In this document: piece after piece, positions 19,218 through 28,657 of the stretch
Numbering within the stretch: the first letter of the stretch is position 1
Layout of the letters: each line of letters begins with the position of its first letter
Source of the DNA: Agarophyton chilense
Taxonomy: Eukaryota > Rhodophyta > Florideophyceae > Gracilariales > Gracilariaceae
Length of the DNA stretch: 64,000 nt
NCBI GenBank assembly: GCA_030374765.1
Contig: JARGXX010000113.1
Span: forward strand, 1 to 64,000
Direction: 5' to 3'
The notes under the pieces: generated by a model
Databases searched by the model: none
Seen by the model: only the letters and a program-made list of their open reading frames with translations
What the model was told of the DNA's origin: nothing
Program-made: the position numbers and the translations under genes

Positions 19218-20050
19218 CTAGTCCTTCCTGACGTGCATCGCGGGGGCCACCTGGGCCAGTAGCGCGCCAACATGCGCAGGCCTCTCGTTAACGATCAGTG
19301 CATTACTACCCTTCCCCATCTGGCCGTACATATCAACAAACTCAAGCGCAACAGCAAACTTAGCCGCCTCCATGGCACCACGCTCTCCAAACGCCTTCGC
19401 CATCTCACGCAGCGCTTCTCCCCTAGCCACAGACTCCAGTTCGATAGCACGCGCCTTGCGCTCTGCCACAATTCTCAATTTACTCTCTTCCGCTCGCGCC
19501 TCGTTACGCACGCGCAATAAATGACCCTGTGATTCATTCTCCAAGCGGATTCGTACACCTTCCGACTGAAGAGCGGCGGCTTGTTTCGCGCCTTCCACCT
19601 CGGGCACCTTTTCGCGACGCATGCGTTCGGCGGCGGCTTGCTTGTCTATGGCCTCTAGAATATGCTTGTCGGGTTTGACATCGAGTATTTCGTGTTGAGT
19701 TACTACTAGACCCCAGTTGAATGCTGCGTCTGTGACTGCGTCGCTGACGCGTTGGTTGACGTGTTTGCGGGAGTGGAAGAGTGGGTCGAGTTCCAATTCA
19801 CCCACTGCGGCGCGCATGGCAGATTTGGCGAGTTCTTGTACCGGGCGTAGTGGATCAGTGGCACCGCATCCACGCCAACAGTGACGTTATCCTTAGTGAC
19901 TGCGTTTTGTGGCGGATAATACAAAGTCCGTTCTCTCATGTCGACTCGATATGCAATACGGTCAATAAAAGGCGCACAAAGAAACCAACCGGCGGAATGT
20001 ATGGCATGAAAAGAACCTAAACGCTCTACCACCATGCGCTCACCCTCCAA
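19218..20050 (-). pseudogene. Stomatin-like SPFH/Band 7 protein, right copy, broken
   Basis: The mirror copy of 14941-15772. It has the same gap of a dozen or so residues between GVDA and TDP, with the accompanying frame change, so that lesion is older than the duplication. Unlike the left copy, it keeps the longer G-run, and the second part reads as one frame of 199 residues from MRAAVGELELDP through the coiled coil to HVRKD. It is convergent with the Ca-loop gene. Its 5' end is about 50 bases from the opposing carbonic anhydrase fragment. With the gap in the SPFH core it is unlikely to be functional, although a shortened coiled-coil product could still be made. Confidence 0.8.
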
Positions 20051-20099
20051 ACATATGTTCAGCAGCTTGTTTATGGTAGAAACAGGCCACGCGTGAGGG

Positions 20100-20379
20100 G
20101 AAGTTTTCTCAACGCGCGCAGAGCTACTATATTCACTCTGAAGACCATGCTTTCCCAGTTCACATGTCTTCCTTCATCGGAAATGAAGGCTACTGCACCT
20201 ATCAAGGCTCTCTTACAACACCTCCCTGCTCTAAGCAAGTTACTTGGCTCGTTGCCATTCAAGAGCAGCCAATCCATCTCGCTGATGTGAAACTCTACAA
20301 GAAATTGGCGGCCAGTGCTGAATTCGGAAACAATCGTCCCGTTCATCCTTTGAATGGTAGGCAAATCAAGTGCTTCTGA
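20100..20379 (+). pseudogene. Alpha-carbonic anhydrase C-terminal fragment, inner right copy
   Basis: The mirror of 14612-14891 and the same reading: the SLTTPPCS active-site loop, the ADVKLYKKLAASAEF segment and a stop at 20377-20379. The zinc-ligand half is missing here as well, so the truncation happened before the arms were duplicated. 20380-20959 holds no further gene: a purine/pyrimidine-rich stretch with a T-run near 20487-20500 and a short frame that is antisense to nothing recognisable. Confidence 0.8.
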
Positions 20380-20959
20380 TCTCACCATCGCCGCCGTCCT
20401 GGTCGCCGCCGTTCTCGTCGCCGCAGTCGCCGTTTTCACTGATATCAGATTCGCATCATTCTTGCATGGGCTCATGCTTTTTGATTTTACTTTTTTTTTT
20501 TGACTTGCTATGTCTCAACTTACACAGTTCTTTTGATGTGCCATCGACGATAGAATCAAGATAAAGCTACTGCATCATGTTTCCGAAGTTTCCATTTTTT
20601 TGTATATCGGAAAGAAATAAAAGTTGTTAATTGAGATGAATTAGCCATTTGGCTCCCGATCGAGCGCTACAGCGGCACATGTCTGTGTTGTGAATACCTG
20701 CAGATAGAGACGAACATTCTATGGCGCTCTCGTTTGTTCTTAACAGCAGATTTCTAGTGTATATATCTGTATCTAATATGGTCCTTTCTCCCAGTTCGCC
20801 CCCAATCCAAATATGAAAGCGAAGAAGCTGGGCGACCGTGCTCGCCTCTCCTTCAAGAGAAAGCAAGGCGCCCTTCCTCTTATAGACAAAGAAGAGAAAA
20901 TAAACCTAACAGTTCGTCACTAGTTACGCTGTATCGAAGAAGGTACGTAATAGTCACTA

Positions 20960-21397
20960 TTGTATCAGACAACAGGTAAGAAGTGTTTCATTTGCTCTTT
21001 GTTGAATTTAATGTCTCATCAAATGTTAAATAATCTCAAAAATACAGCTTCACGACAGTTCTTGAGCGTGAAAGAGGGCAACCATATAGCATATGGCATC
21101 ATCACAAGCATATGCTTGGAAGCAAACCAAATAATATCGGCGACGCTTGTAACGTTTCGTTCCAATAACTTACGCAATTTGTTCAACGTCACCGTCAGTA
21201 TTAACGGTAGCGTCGAAAACAAAATTGAATCCATCACGGCAAAAGCGGTTAAGTTTGGAGACGTACAGAATATTATGCGCCCAATTTGGTATGATACAGG
21301 TCCGATGCATTTCAATCTGCAAAAGGAATCAATGCAACCAGCTCGCCAGTTCTTAGAGAGAAAATCGGCGGGGAAAAAGTGTGTCTGTTCAAATTAA
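20960..21397 (+). CDS. Hypothetical protein, 145 residues (right copy)
   Basis: Identical in sequence and position to the left copy at 13593-14030 in mirror orientation. I recognise no family. It is a beta-strand-rich middle with possible N-glycosylation sites and a basic end. The fact that it is open in both arms says little by itself, because the arms are almost the same overall. Confidence 0.4.
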   Translation: MYQTTGKKCFICSLLNLMSHQMLNNLKNTASRQFLSVKEGNHIAYGIITSICLEANQIISATLVTFRSNNLRNLFNVTVSINGSVENKIESITAKAVKFGDVQNIMRPIWYDTGPMHFNLQKESMQPARQFLERKSAGKKCVCSN

Positions 21398-21916
21398 CAT
21401 TTTTGGGATCATTTAATGAAGTGTCTGAGCGATAAATAAGGGGTTGGCATTGATTCGCAGCATCGACAGCCAAATTCTTGCGTGCAGCACGGGTAACTAC
21501 AAGCCCTCTGGCTCTCAACCCAATTAACATATTCTTGCGAGCGGACTGTTGTACGGCTTACGTAAGCTGGCAAATTAGGTGCCTGACGTAGCGGACATCG
21601 CGGTACCGGAGTGACCTTCGTATCGCAACATGTTCCCTGAAAGACTACCAAGGTGGATTTACATCACAAATGTCGTTGCGCATCTCTACGGAAAAAAAGC
21701 ATTACGAGCGAAGAACAGTGTGTTGGTTTTGAATCCATCAAAACAGACTCTATTCCACTCGTAGAGGCCTATTTTGTGGGCTCAACTGTTAGGTCGATAA
21801 CGTGTTCTGAAGGAGCATTTCTAGAAAAATAAAATAACGTAGGACCCACACGTTTGATACTCGAAAGTTGACCCATACATATGAATAAGGATGACAAGAA
21901 GTGGGAGGGCGATTTT

Positions 21917-22439
21917 TATTGACGACCTCGAACAATATTCCTGAAAGGTTTCGGTCTGAAGCAAGTAACTCCTCTATAATTCAACGGGTGCACCGGACGA
22001 CTATTTCCGAAGTCAGCACTGGCAGCAAATTCTTTGTAGAGTCTCACATCGTTGACATGAATTGGCTGCTTTTGGAAACAAGCCAAGTAACGTCCTTAGA
22101 ACAGGAAAGGGTTGTGAGAGAGCCTTTACAAGTACAATAGCCTTCGTTTCCGATGAAGGACGACATGTGAACTGAAAAAGCATGGTCCTGAGAGTGAACA
22201 TGGGTAACGATTGAATGAAATTTTGAAGAAGATCCGCTGTGGCGAGTAGTCTGCGGTTCTTTGGTGAAGAAAGTGCCGAGAACGAGTAAAGAGCCGTCAG
22301 AGGCACTATGAACCATATGAGCTTCCAATGGATAGTGCTCACCGTGCACAGTATGCTCACTTGAGGAATGAAAATGGAGGTTGATCACTCGATAGTGCTT
22401 TCCGTTGAAAACTGTGTGAACGCAAAGATTGTGCGACAC
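21917..22439 (-). pseudogene. Alpha-carbonic anhydrase, outer right copy, broken
   Basis: A 131-codon frame from 22439 holds VINLHFHSSSEHTVHG, YPLEAHMVHSASDGSLLVLG and GYCTCKGSLTT, with all three zinc histidines and the active-site Thr pair. It then shifts by one base after TWLV and continues in another frame as VRLYKEFAASA and VHPLNYRGVTCFRPKP to a stop near 21918. It is better kept than the left copy, with GAG where the left has TAG. The N-terminal third is absent because the arm, and the similarity, ends at 22437. Probably non-functional. Confidence 0.82.
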
Positions 22440-22505
22440 GGAGAGTTGTTCGAACGCGGGCGCTGGTTAGATGTAGTTAGGTTGGCTGATATGTATTCCG
22501 CCTGA

Positions 22506-22676
22506 CTTGTATGCCATTTTCCACCCAAGATATATGGTGGGTTTTCTAATTCGCCGATTGTTCTAATTCATGGCAATATTGACGAACATTTCATCTATGT
22601 TAACTTAATGCGTCGCAACTATGAGCTAATCCTCGCTGTTAAGGCATATTATTGTGAAGCTGGATGGAGATATTAG
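22506..22676 (+). pseudogene. Short coding trace just outside the right arm
   Basis: About 56 codons in one frame read like protein (FPPKIYGGFSNSPIVLIHG, then YVNLMRRNYELILAVKAYYC) to a stop at 22674-22676. The same frame continues upstream of a TGA for about a dozen codons. No family is recognised. It may be the remnant of a host gene cut by the edge of the inverted repeat on one side and a Copia fragment on the other. Chance is possible. Confidence 0.25.
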
Positions 22677-23930
22677 TCTGAAGAAAAGTCACGGGTCGTC
22701 TGCAGATTGGGAGTATTTGTTAGAGGTGAGTCTACGGCACCTTCGAGATAATACAAGAAACCTGATGGGTTGCCGTAAAAGCTACGAATAAGGCAGCCTG
22801 CCGGGGTTCGGTGCATAATTGACACGTTGAGACGAGGGTGTTGTTTACATATACTTGTTGTTATAGCGATAGAGTTTGTTGGGATAAGCCGTTGTAATGT
22901 CGAAGTGTCCAAAGTTCAGGTTGTTGGCGGCTGTGATTGCCATGGCGAGACGTACCGTTTCTTTTTGTGGCAAGCGAGCTGGTGCGTGATTCGGGTCAAA
23001 TTGTAGGTTGGATTTCATGAGATCGCCGCAGACGGCGAGGCGAGCTTTGCGATCTGTGTTTTTGTCGTTGTGTCCTCTTTTATATCGATACTTTTTTGTG
23101 AGCGGGATCAGGTTGCGGAGAATGTTTTTCTTCGTAAGCCATTCTATGACGCCCAGTTGGTGTACTTGGTCGAGTTCTGCGTTATGGGCAGTGCTCCATT
23201 GCTTTACATTGGGGTCTCTGCGCGCTTGGGGTAGTGAGAGTGGCGCTAGTGTGTGATGATTAATGTGGGAGGAATCTGGCGAAGGAGCAAATACCTTGAA
23301 GGCCATGTCAGTCGTTCTTACAGGATCTTGGTACGGAAAATATGGTTTGAAGTCGATCGCGCGGATTTTGCGGGGATCTTTTGTCTCGACGTTCTGGATC
23401 TTGATGTGGGTGTTGATTTTACCGAACATATATCTTACCAGGGTTCGGCGTGCGTCCAGCTTGCTTTGCGTGGCACGGTCGGTGATTACTGGGATGCTTC
23501 CTTTCTGGTCAAAAGCGAACATGGTAGTAACGGTAGGAGGTCGCGTGTGCCACTGTGCGTATGGGATTTTGCGAGTAGTTTTGTGGTGAGTTCGGTTGTA
23601 TCGGAAGGTGGTGTCACGGAGGGCGTCCTCCCAATAATGCAGCGGTGGACCGAAGTGGTACAGGTTAGCACGTACTATACGAGACACAGTGCCGATGACT
23701 CTTTCAGCCAGTGAGTTCTCTTGGGGGCTGTGTGCTGTGGAAGTTTGGAGTTAGTACTGTGACCGGTTAGTATGGATTGGAATATGTTTGATTTGTATTC
23801 CCCTGCGTCGTGAATTGTGATGATCAGTGGGGCTGATCCGAATTTGCTGCGCATGAGGATGAGTATGTTGCGCGTAAATTTAGATAGTTGGGTCCGGATA
23901 GACGCGCAAAATGTATGGAGGAACCTGGTG
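22677..23930 (-). mobile_element. Ty1/Copia fragment (integrase end and reverse transcriptase start)
   Basis: An old Copia remnant on the minus strand, of a different family from the two larger Copia elements. Readable parts are the integrase core tail (HSPQENSLAERVIGTVSRIV), the integrase C-terminus and linker, and the start of reverse transcriptase (ARLAVCGDLM and FGHFDITTAYPN). It stops at the edge of the Gypsy B fragment at 23931. No LTR of its own was found. It is broken and incomplete at both ends. Confidence 0.75.
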
Positions 23931-25117
23931 CAACGGGTAATACAAACTTCGCCAAGGGGGGCAATTCCTATACCTCGCCCAGATCACTGGCTTGGATGGT
24001 CATTCTGGAGGCCGGCGAATGTACCAGACCCTAAGGAAGTTCTTCTACTGGCTACTAATGGCGCAGAACCTATGGCAAACCGCACGGAACTGTGCATTGT
24101 GCGTACAAATCCGAGGGTCTGGCGCCAACCATCAGGCCAAATTAAAGATCTTCCCCGCCGCAGGTCCGACGAAACTTCTCGCAATGGATATGCTTTGTCC
24201 TTCTCCTGAGTTGTCGCATGGGAAACGGTTTGTTTTGGTTATAACCGATAGGTTTACCAAACTTACCCAAACCCTGCCCCTAGGAAAGACAACAGCCACG
24301 GATGTCACCACGGCCTTCTTGTCCCACTGGGTATATCCATATGGCATGCCACTCTATAACGGTGGCCAGTTTGTATCTAAATTCTTCTCACACATTTGTG
24401 CTACCTTAGGTGTCACATATGTGACCACAACGGGGTACCACCTGCAAATAAATGGCCAAGCCGAACGCTTCAACCGCACCCTTCTGGACCGATTGACACA
24501 CTACGTTTCGGAGCACTAATTGGACTAGGACGAATACGCTGAGCCAATGGTTTATGCCTACATCACGCAGGTGCACGCGTCCACGGGGACAACGCTTTTC
24601 GACTTAACGCTGACGAGATCGCCGCTGCCGAGAGCTGTTGACCTTCAGGAGTCTATCATACCCCAGGAAAAAACCGAAGGGATGACTCCGACCCAGGCGA
24701 AGCGCTACTCGCGCCGACGCATCGACCACAATATCCAATCGGTCAGAGCTGTAATCCAAACGGCGCTACAAGGTCAATTTCGACAAAGTCGTTTGGAACA
24801 CACCGACTTTTGGGAAAGGGGAACTTGTCTACCTGACCCGGCCACCGAAGGACAGTGAGGAACTCGAGGATATTACGCGGAAGCTCTAACCCCGCTTTAC
24901 GGGACCATACAAAGTTCTGAAGGCCAATCCACACACCATCACGTTACTTATTGATGGCCTACAGGACACTGTATCGATAGACCGGGTAATTCGAGCCCCC
25001 AGCATTCCTGCATCACTAAAGTCCCAGTCCCCTGGCCTAACGGAATAAATACGACCTCAGTTCGACGCTCAAGTCTCCACACCCCCTAAGACAGTTTCCG
25101 GAGACTCGACAACCCCC

Positions 25118-25333
25118 ATGGATCCGATGGTTAATGCCAATGACCCGTCTCTTCCAACCGACGCCGATGGAATCGCCCTTCTGGACTACTCTCTCCTGCC
25201 GGAGAATGAAAACCAACCGGAGTATGTGATTGAGCGCATCATCTCCGCTGGTTGGGGAGAAGATGGAACTATGCGCTACCACATCCGTTCGTTCGGCTAC
25301 ACACTTCAGGAAGACACTTGGGAAGAGCCTTAA
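25118..25333 (+). other. Chromodomain at the end of Gypsy B pol
   Basis: The segment with EYVIERIISAGWGEDG, MRYHIRSFGYTLQEDTWEEP fits the chromodomain pattern (a YxVExI start and an aromatic cage with W-E-x at the end). Chromodomains fused to integrase steer chromoviruses to marked chromatin. It follows the integrase tail and precedes the antisense gene. Confidence 0.7.
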
Positions 25334-25708
25334 ACCATTACGGGTCATTTTATCGCCCGCTTTTGGCGCAGAATCAGCCACACGGAGCGCATCGTTCAGG
25401 AGGAGGCAACCCTTGGCCCGAATAATCCCAGTACGCCTCCCAAACCGCCTCCCGAAAACGATGGTTCTCCAAAACACGACGGTTCGTCGTAGCTCCCGCA
25501 TCAGGGAACAAGGTCAGTCCTTCGACGACACCTGCGGAAAACCTGAGACGCTCTGAAGATTGGACCACGTCCCAGGTCACGCACGTCTGAGATACAAGAA
25601 CGATCTTGGGAAAGCACAAACATTAATTTCTTTAACTAACTAACAGAGGTATAACAGCCCTCACCATGACTTCATGGTTCGCGGAAACGCTCGGAACACC
25701 AACAGGAC

Positions 25709-27660
25709 TCACTGGCGCGGCGCAGGAGTAACTCCGTCGTCCTCATTGGAACCTGCAAGAGCGAAACCGGGATTAGGGTCACCCAAGGAGCCAACTGGCC
25801 CACCAGAACCGGCCCCAGCGAGCCGAGCACGCTTCTTGGGCACAAATCCACCTGAAAAAGTATTGTCAGCATTGGAAGCCTCCCGGTCACTCAAATTTAG
25901 ACCATACCGGGCATCCAAGTCGGCAGTAACCCTCTGGGACATCACTCGGGCATTTTGCTGCAGGATGTTGAACATGGCGGTCTTCAGGTCCTGACCCTGT
26001 TGGACAACTTCAGCGTAGCGCGCCGAGCGACGCGTCCAGGAGCAAGCTTCCCGCAGGACTTTCGCAATTTCCATCGAGGCAGTGAAACCAACGGTATTGC
26101 AGACATTACGTAGATCCGCTGCTGCAGACGTGACCGAAGCGGTAAAGTGTGGCAACGGAGAGGACGGAGCGATGTCGACGCCCCCAGTGGACAATTGAGC
26201 CAGCGCATCACCAACAGGACTTTCGGCTTCGACAGTAATCTCGCCAGCAGGGATGTTCACTTGAGCGACGGGCGGCTTATATGAGAGTTCATCCTGAGGA
26301 GCAGCGCCCGGAGGAGCCGGAAGAGGGGAAGCGGTCGGCAACACCACAGCGGAGTCGACCGGAGGATTAATGCCTTCTACGGGTAGGCCGAAAGGATCTT
26401 CACCGATGGATTATACATTGGAAGTACCAGCAGGATCCAACGGTGTGGCTTTCACATCAGGCTCGAGGCACACGGGATCCAAACCAATGGCCCTGGGACA
26501 ATAGTCGGGCACATGACGCCTCGGGATGTCCGATGGTTGATTCCTTAAAGGCTTGGCTGGATAGAAACGAGCGTCGTCCCGACCCTGCAGATTTAGCGGA
26601 TTCGGCGTGAACGAGTGGGTATCATGGTCATACCAAAGGAACCCTGAAATCCTGCCCCACTACACCTGTAGGACATGATCCGAAAGAGCGTTGGTCTCCT
26701 CGACGTCGAACTGGGTCTCACGAACGATATTACGGATGTCCAGGTTCCTTAGGAAACGGATCATGATGCCCCCTAGCGGGAATAGGCGACGTCGAAGACC
26801 GGGTATGTTCTCATCGTACCCCACCCTCCAAATTCTCCGAACAGACATTACCACGGATTTCGTTTTTCGCGGTATCCAGGAAGGCCATAAGGGACATCAC
26901 GCCGAACTCGACGAAGAGTACCTGCGAGGACCAAGACCTACGGTCATTGTCATCGCCCATGAGTTGGGACGAGTGGTAAGCCACCACGGACAGCGTGGGA
27001 ACCAAAAGGAGCGGCGAGACACGCCAATACATGGCCCACTGGTTCTCATCCTCGTGGGGAAGCGAAATATATAACGGAAGATATTTGTCTGCGCTCATGT
27101 CGTGAAACTCCACCTGGTGCCAACAAAAGAAGAACCCTAGAGATTGACGCAAACAACCATCGGACTCGTAGATCTCGTTCCAATAGACCCGGTTGGCCAT
27201 CCAGAACAGGTGTTCATACGGCGGACGGAAGCACATAAGCGCCAAGAGGTTGTGACTCACGAGAGGAAATCGCACATGAGGCGAGATGAAATCCGTGTAC
27301 ATGTCCGAAAGGAGTTTGTTCACCCTGAACTGGTATTCGGCTTCTTCCTCGCAGCGAACGTATAGCGTGTCGGCTTGGATAAGGGTGTGATATCGCGTCG
27401 CCGAACGCGGATACACCGGACAATGCAACCATCGGTTACACCACGAGACGCTGCGCGCGTTCTTGCTGCCCCTCCGGAAATCGGGTGTCTTGGCAAACCT
27501 TCGGGCGTCGAGATACATATGGAATAGCCACTGGTATTCTTCCACAGAGGATGGCAAAATGGCCCGCGGATTACGTTCGATGGTATGATCATAGCGGTCC
27601 CCGGGACGTTCGTAGGCCACTTAGTATCCCGAGGAGCTTCCCGCTTGGTTGTTCGAAGCC
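25709..27660 (-). pseudogene. Antisense accessory gene of Gypsy B, broken
   Basis: This gene lies on the strand opposite to gag-pol, between the chromodomain and the 3' LTR. It reads in two main open segments covering about 650 residues. The first has tryptophan-rich stretches (VSWCNRWLHCPVYP, FFFCWHQVEFHDM). The second has RLFPLGGIMIRFLRNLDI, SGFLWYDHDTHSF, a proline-rich middle and a C-terminus ending in KKRARLAGAGSGG and an acidic tail. The order, and the motifs PLGG and F-x-[WY]-[YF]-D, match the antisense genes of families C and D in this window. No enzyme or capsid family is recognised. Function unknown. Confidence 0.65.
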
Positions 27661-28212
27661 ATGGTACCGCCGCCCACAGGTTTGCCCACCGGGGAATTAA
27701 TGGGGAAGCCGACGGAGCCGACATAGTCCGAAGGAAGAACGGCATATCCCACGGACTTATAAGGCCATTTCGGCATCGCGAGCGACCAATGGAAAAGTAC
27801 CACGATGAGAGGACGAGGTGACGGAGTTGAACCGAATGCACTGACAGGCGTGAACCACGGTGGACGAGGCGCACAGGGTAACCAAAGGAAGAACGGAGAC
27901 GAAGGAAGGCCCCAATGACCGTCAGAGGAGAAGAAGCCAATGGACCGTCTCGGCAAAGCGACGTGAGGAATGCGCCGGCGATGCACCTATGGCCAGCACT
28001 TACGGCTAGTGGGAGTTTCAGTCTTTAGGCAAATTAATTGCCCTTCGGCGCCAATGGTCAGCTCACGCTTCCCCGCATCGCCGCAGGCGATGACGACGCA
28101 ACTTCCCGTCGCGACCAGTGGTACCGGGAGCAACAAAGTGCTCACGTCCCCTGGGTCATGCATGAGGCAATTGGGACTTCGCCGTTACGGTCGAATCCTA
28201 AGGAGGGAGCTC

Positions 28213-28657
28213 TGCGAAGGAGCGATAATAACGGTTGATTTTTGTAAGCCGCCGGATCCTGAGGTATCTTACAGGCGACACATGGAGGGGTCGACCTCAG
28301 GTAGACTCATGTAGTTTATTCATTTATTTAATTACTGTAATAGATTAGCATTACAGTTCCAAGGAGATCTCAGCTCCTCGCTAGTACTATTTCCTTGGCT
28401 TGAGTGACGCTTTGCCCTTACAGTAAAGTAGGCACCGTTGGCATACTAAATAAACCCCTTTGGTATATTAGTTCCACCATTTGGTCTTGAAGCCATCGTT
28501 TCCGGAGCTCCAACTTGTAGGACTATGCAGTAAACGACAGCCCATTGCATCAAGTACTCTGGAAGTGCCGACGTCAAGGATTCGAACCTTAGGACCCGCT
28601 GTACCACGCCACCACTGGTCGAGACCCGTACGCTGACCCCCCAGTCATTGCATTACA
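28213..28657 (+). repeat. LTR of Gypsy family B (copy 2, 3' LTR)
   Basis: Same orientation as 2374-2810, from TGCGAAGGAGC to ATTACA. On its minus strand it holds a tRNA-like piece with a perfect B box (28578-28588, GGTTCGAATCC read in reverse). It is not the 3' LTR of the minus-strand copy beside it, because its direction is wrong for that. Confidence 0.85.

Larger units (their letters stand above)
18040..22437 (-). repeat. Inverted repeat, right arm (uninterrupted)
   Basis: An arm of about 4.4 kb complementary to 7298-7771 plus 13013-16953. It carries the same genes in mirror order and has no Copia element, so it preserves the pre-insertion site (near 21963-21969). The match ends at 22437 on the outer side, inside the carbonic anhydrase remnant. 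Confidence 0.95.
23931..28657 (+). mobile_element. Ty3/Gypsy family B, copy 2: integrase to 3' LTR, with antisense gene
   Basis: The 3' part of a family B element. Parts in order are the integrase (from about 23931, with NLWQTARNCALCVQIRGSG and the core to 24520, then its C-terminal region to about 25020), a chromodomain (25118-25333), an antisense gene (25709-27660, minus strand) and the 3' LTR (28213-28657). The integrase matches the minus-strand copy at 28813-29673 closely. It is broken, with several breaks. The 5' half is not adjacent: at 23931 it abuts the Copia fragment. Confidence 0.8.

Noticed and set aside
7298-22437. The inverted repeat as an assembly artefact
   Set aside because: It cannot be excluded without reads, but private differences between arms and the one-sided Copia insertion argue for two real copies (two haplotypes joined in mirror image remain possible).
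28213-28657. Reading this LTR as the 3' LTR of the minus-strand family B copy
   Set aside because: It points in the opposite direction, and the plus-strand chromodomain and antisense gene lie in the correct place to its left.
2374-28657. Treating the family B pieces at 2374-4965 and 23931-28657 as one element split by everything between
   Set aside because: The middle of the element is absent from both, no target repeat or shared breakpoint links them, and the second piece abuts an unrelated Copia fragment.
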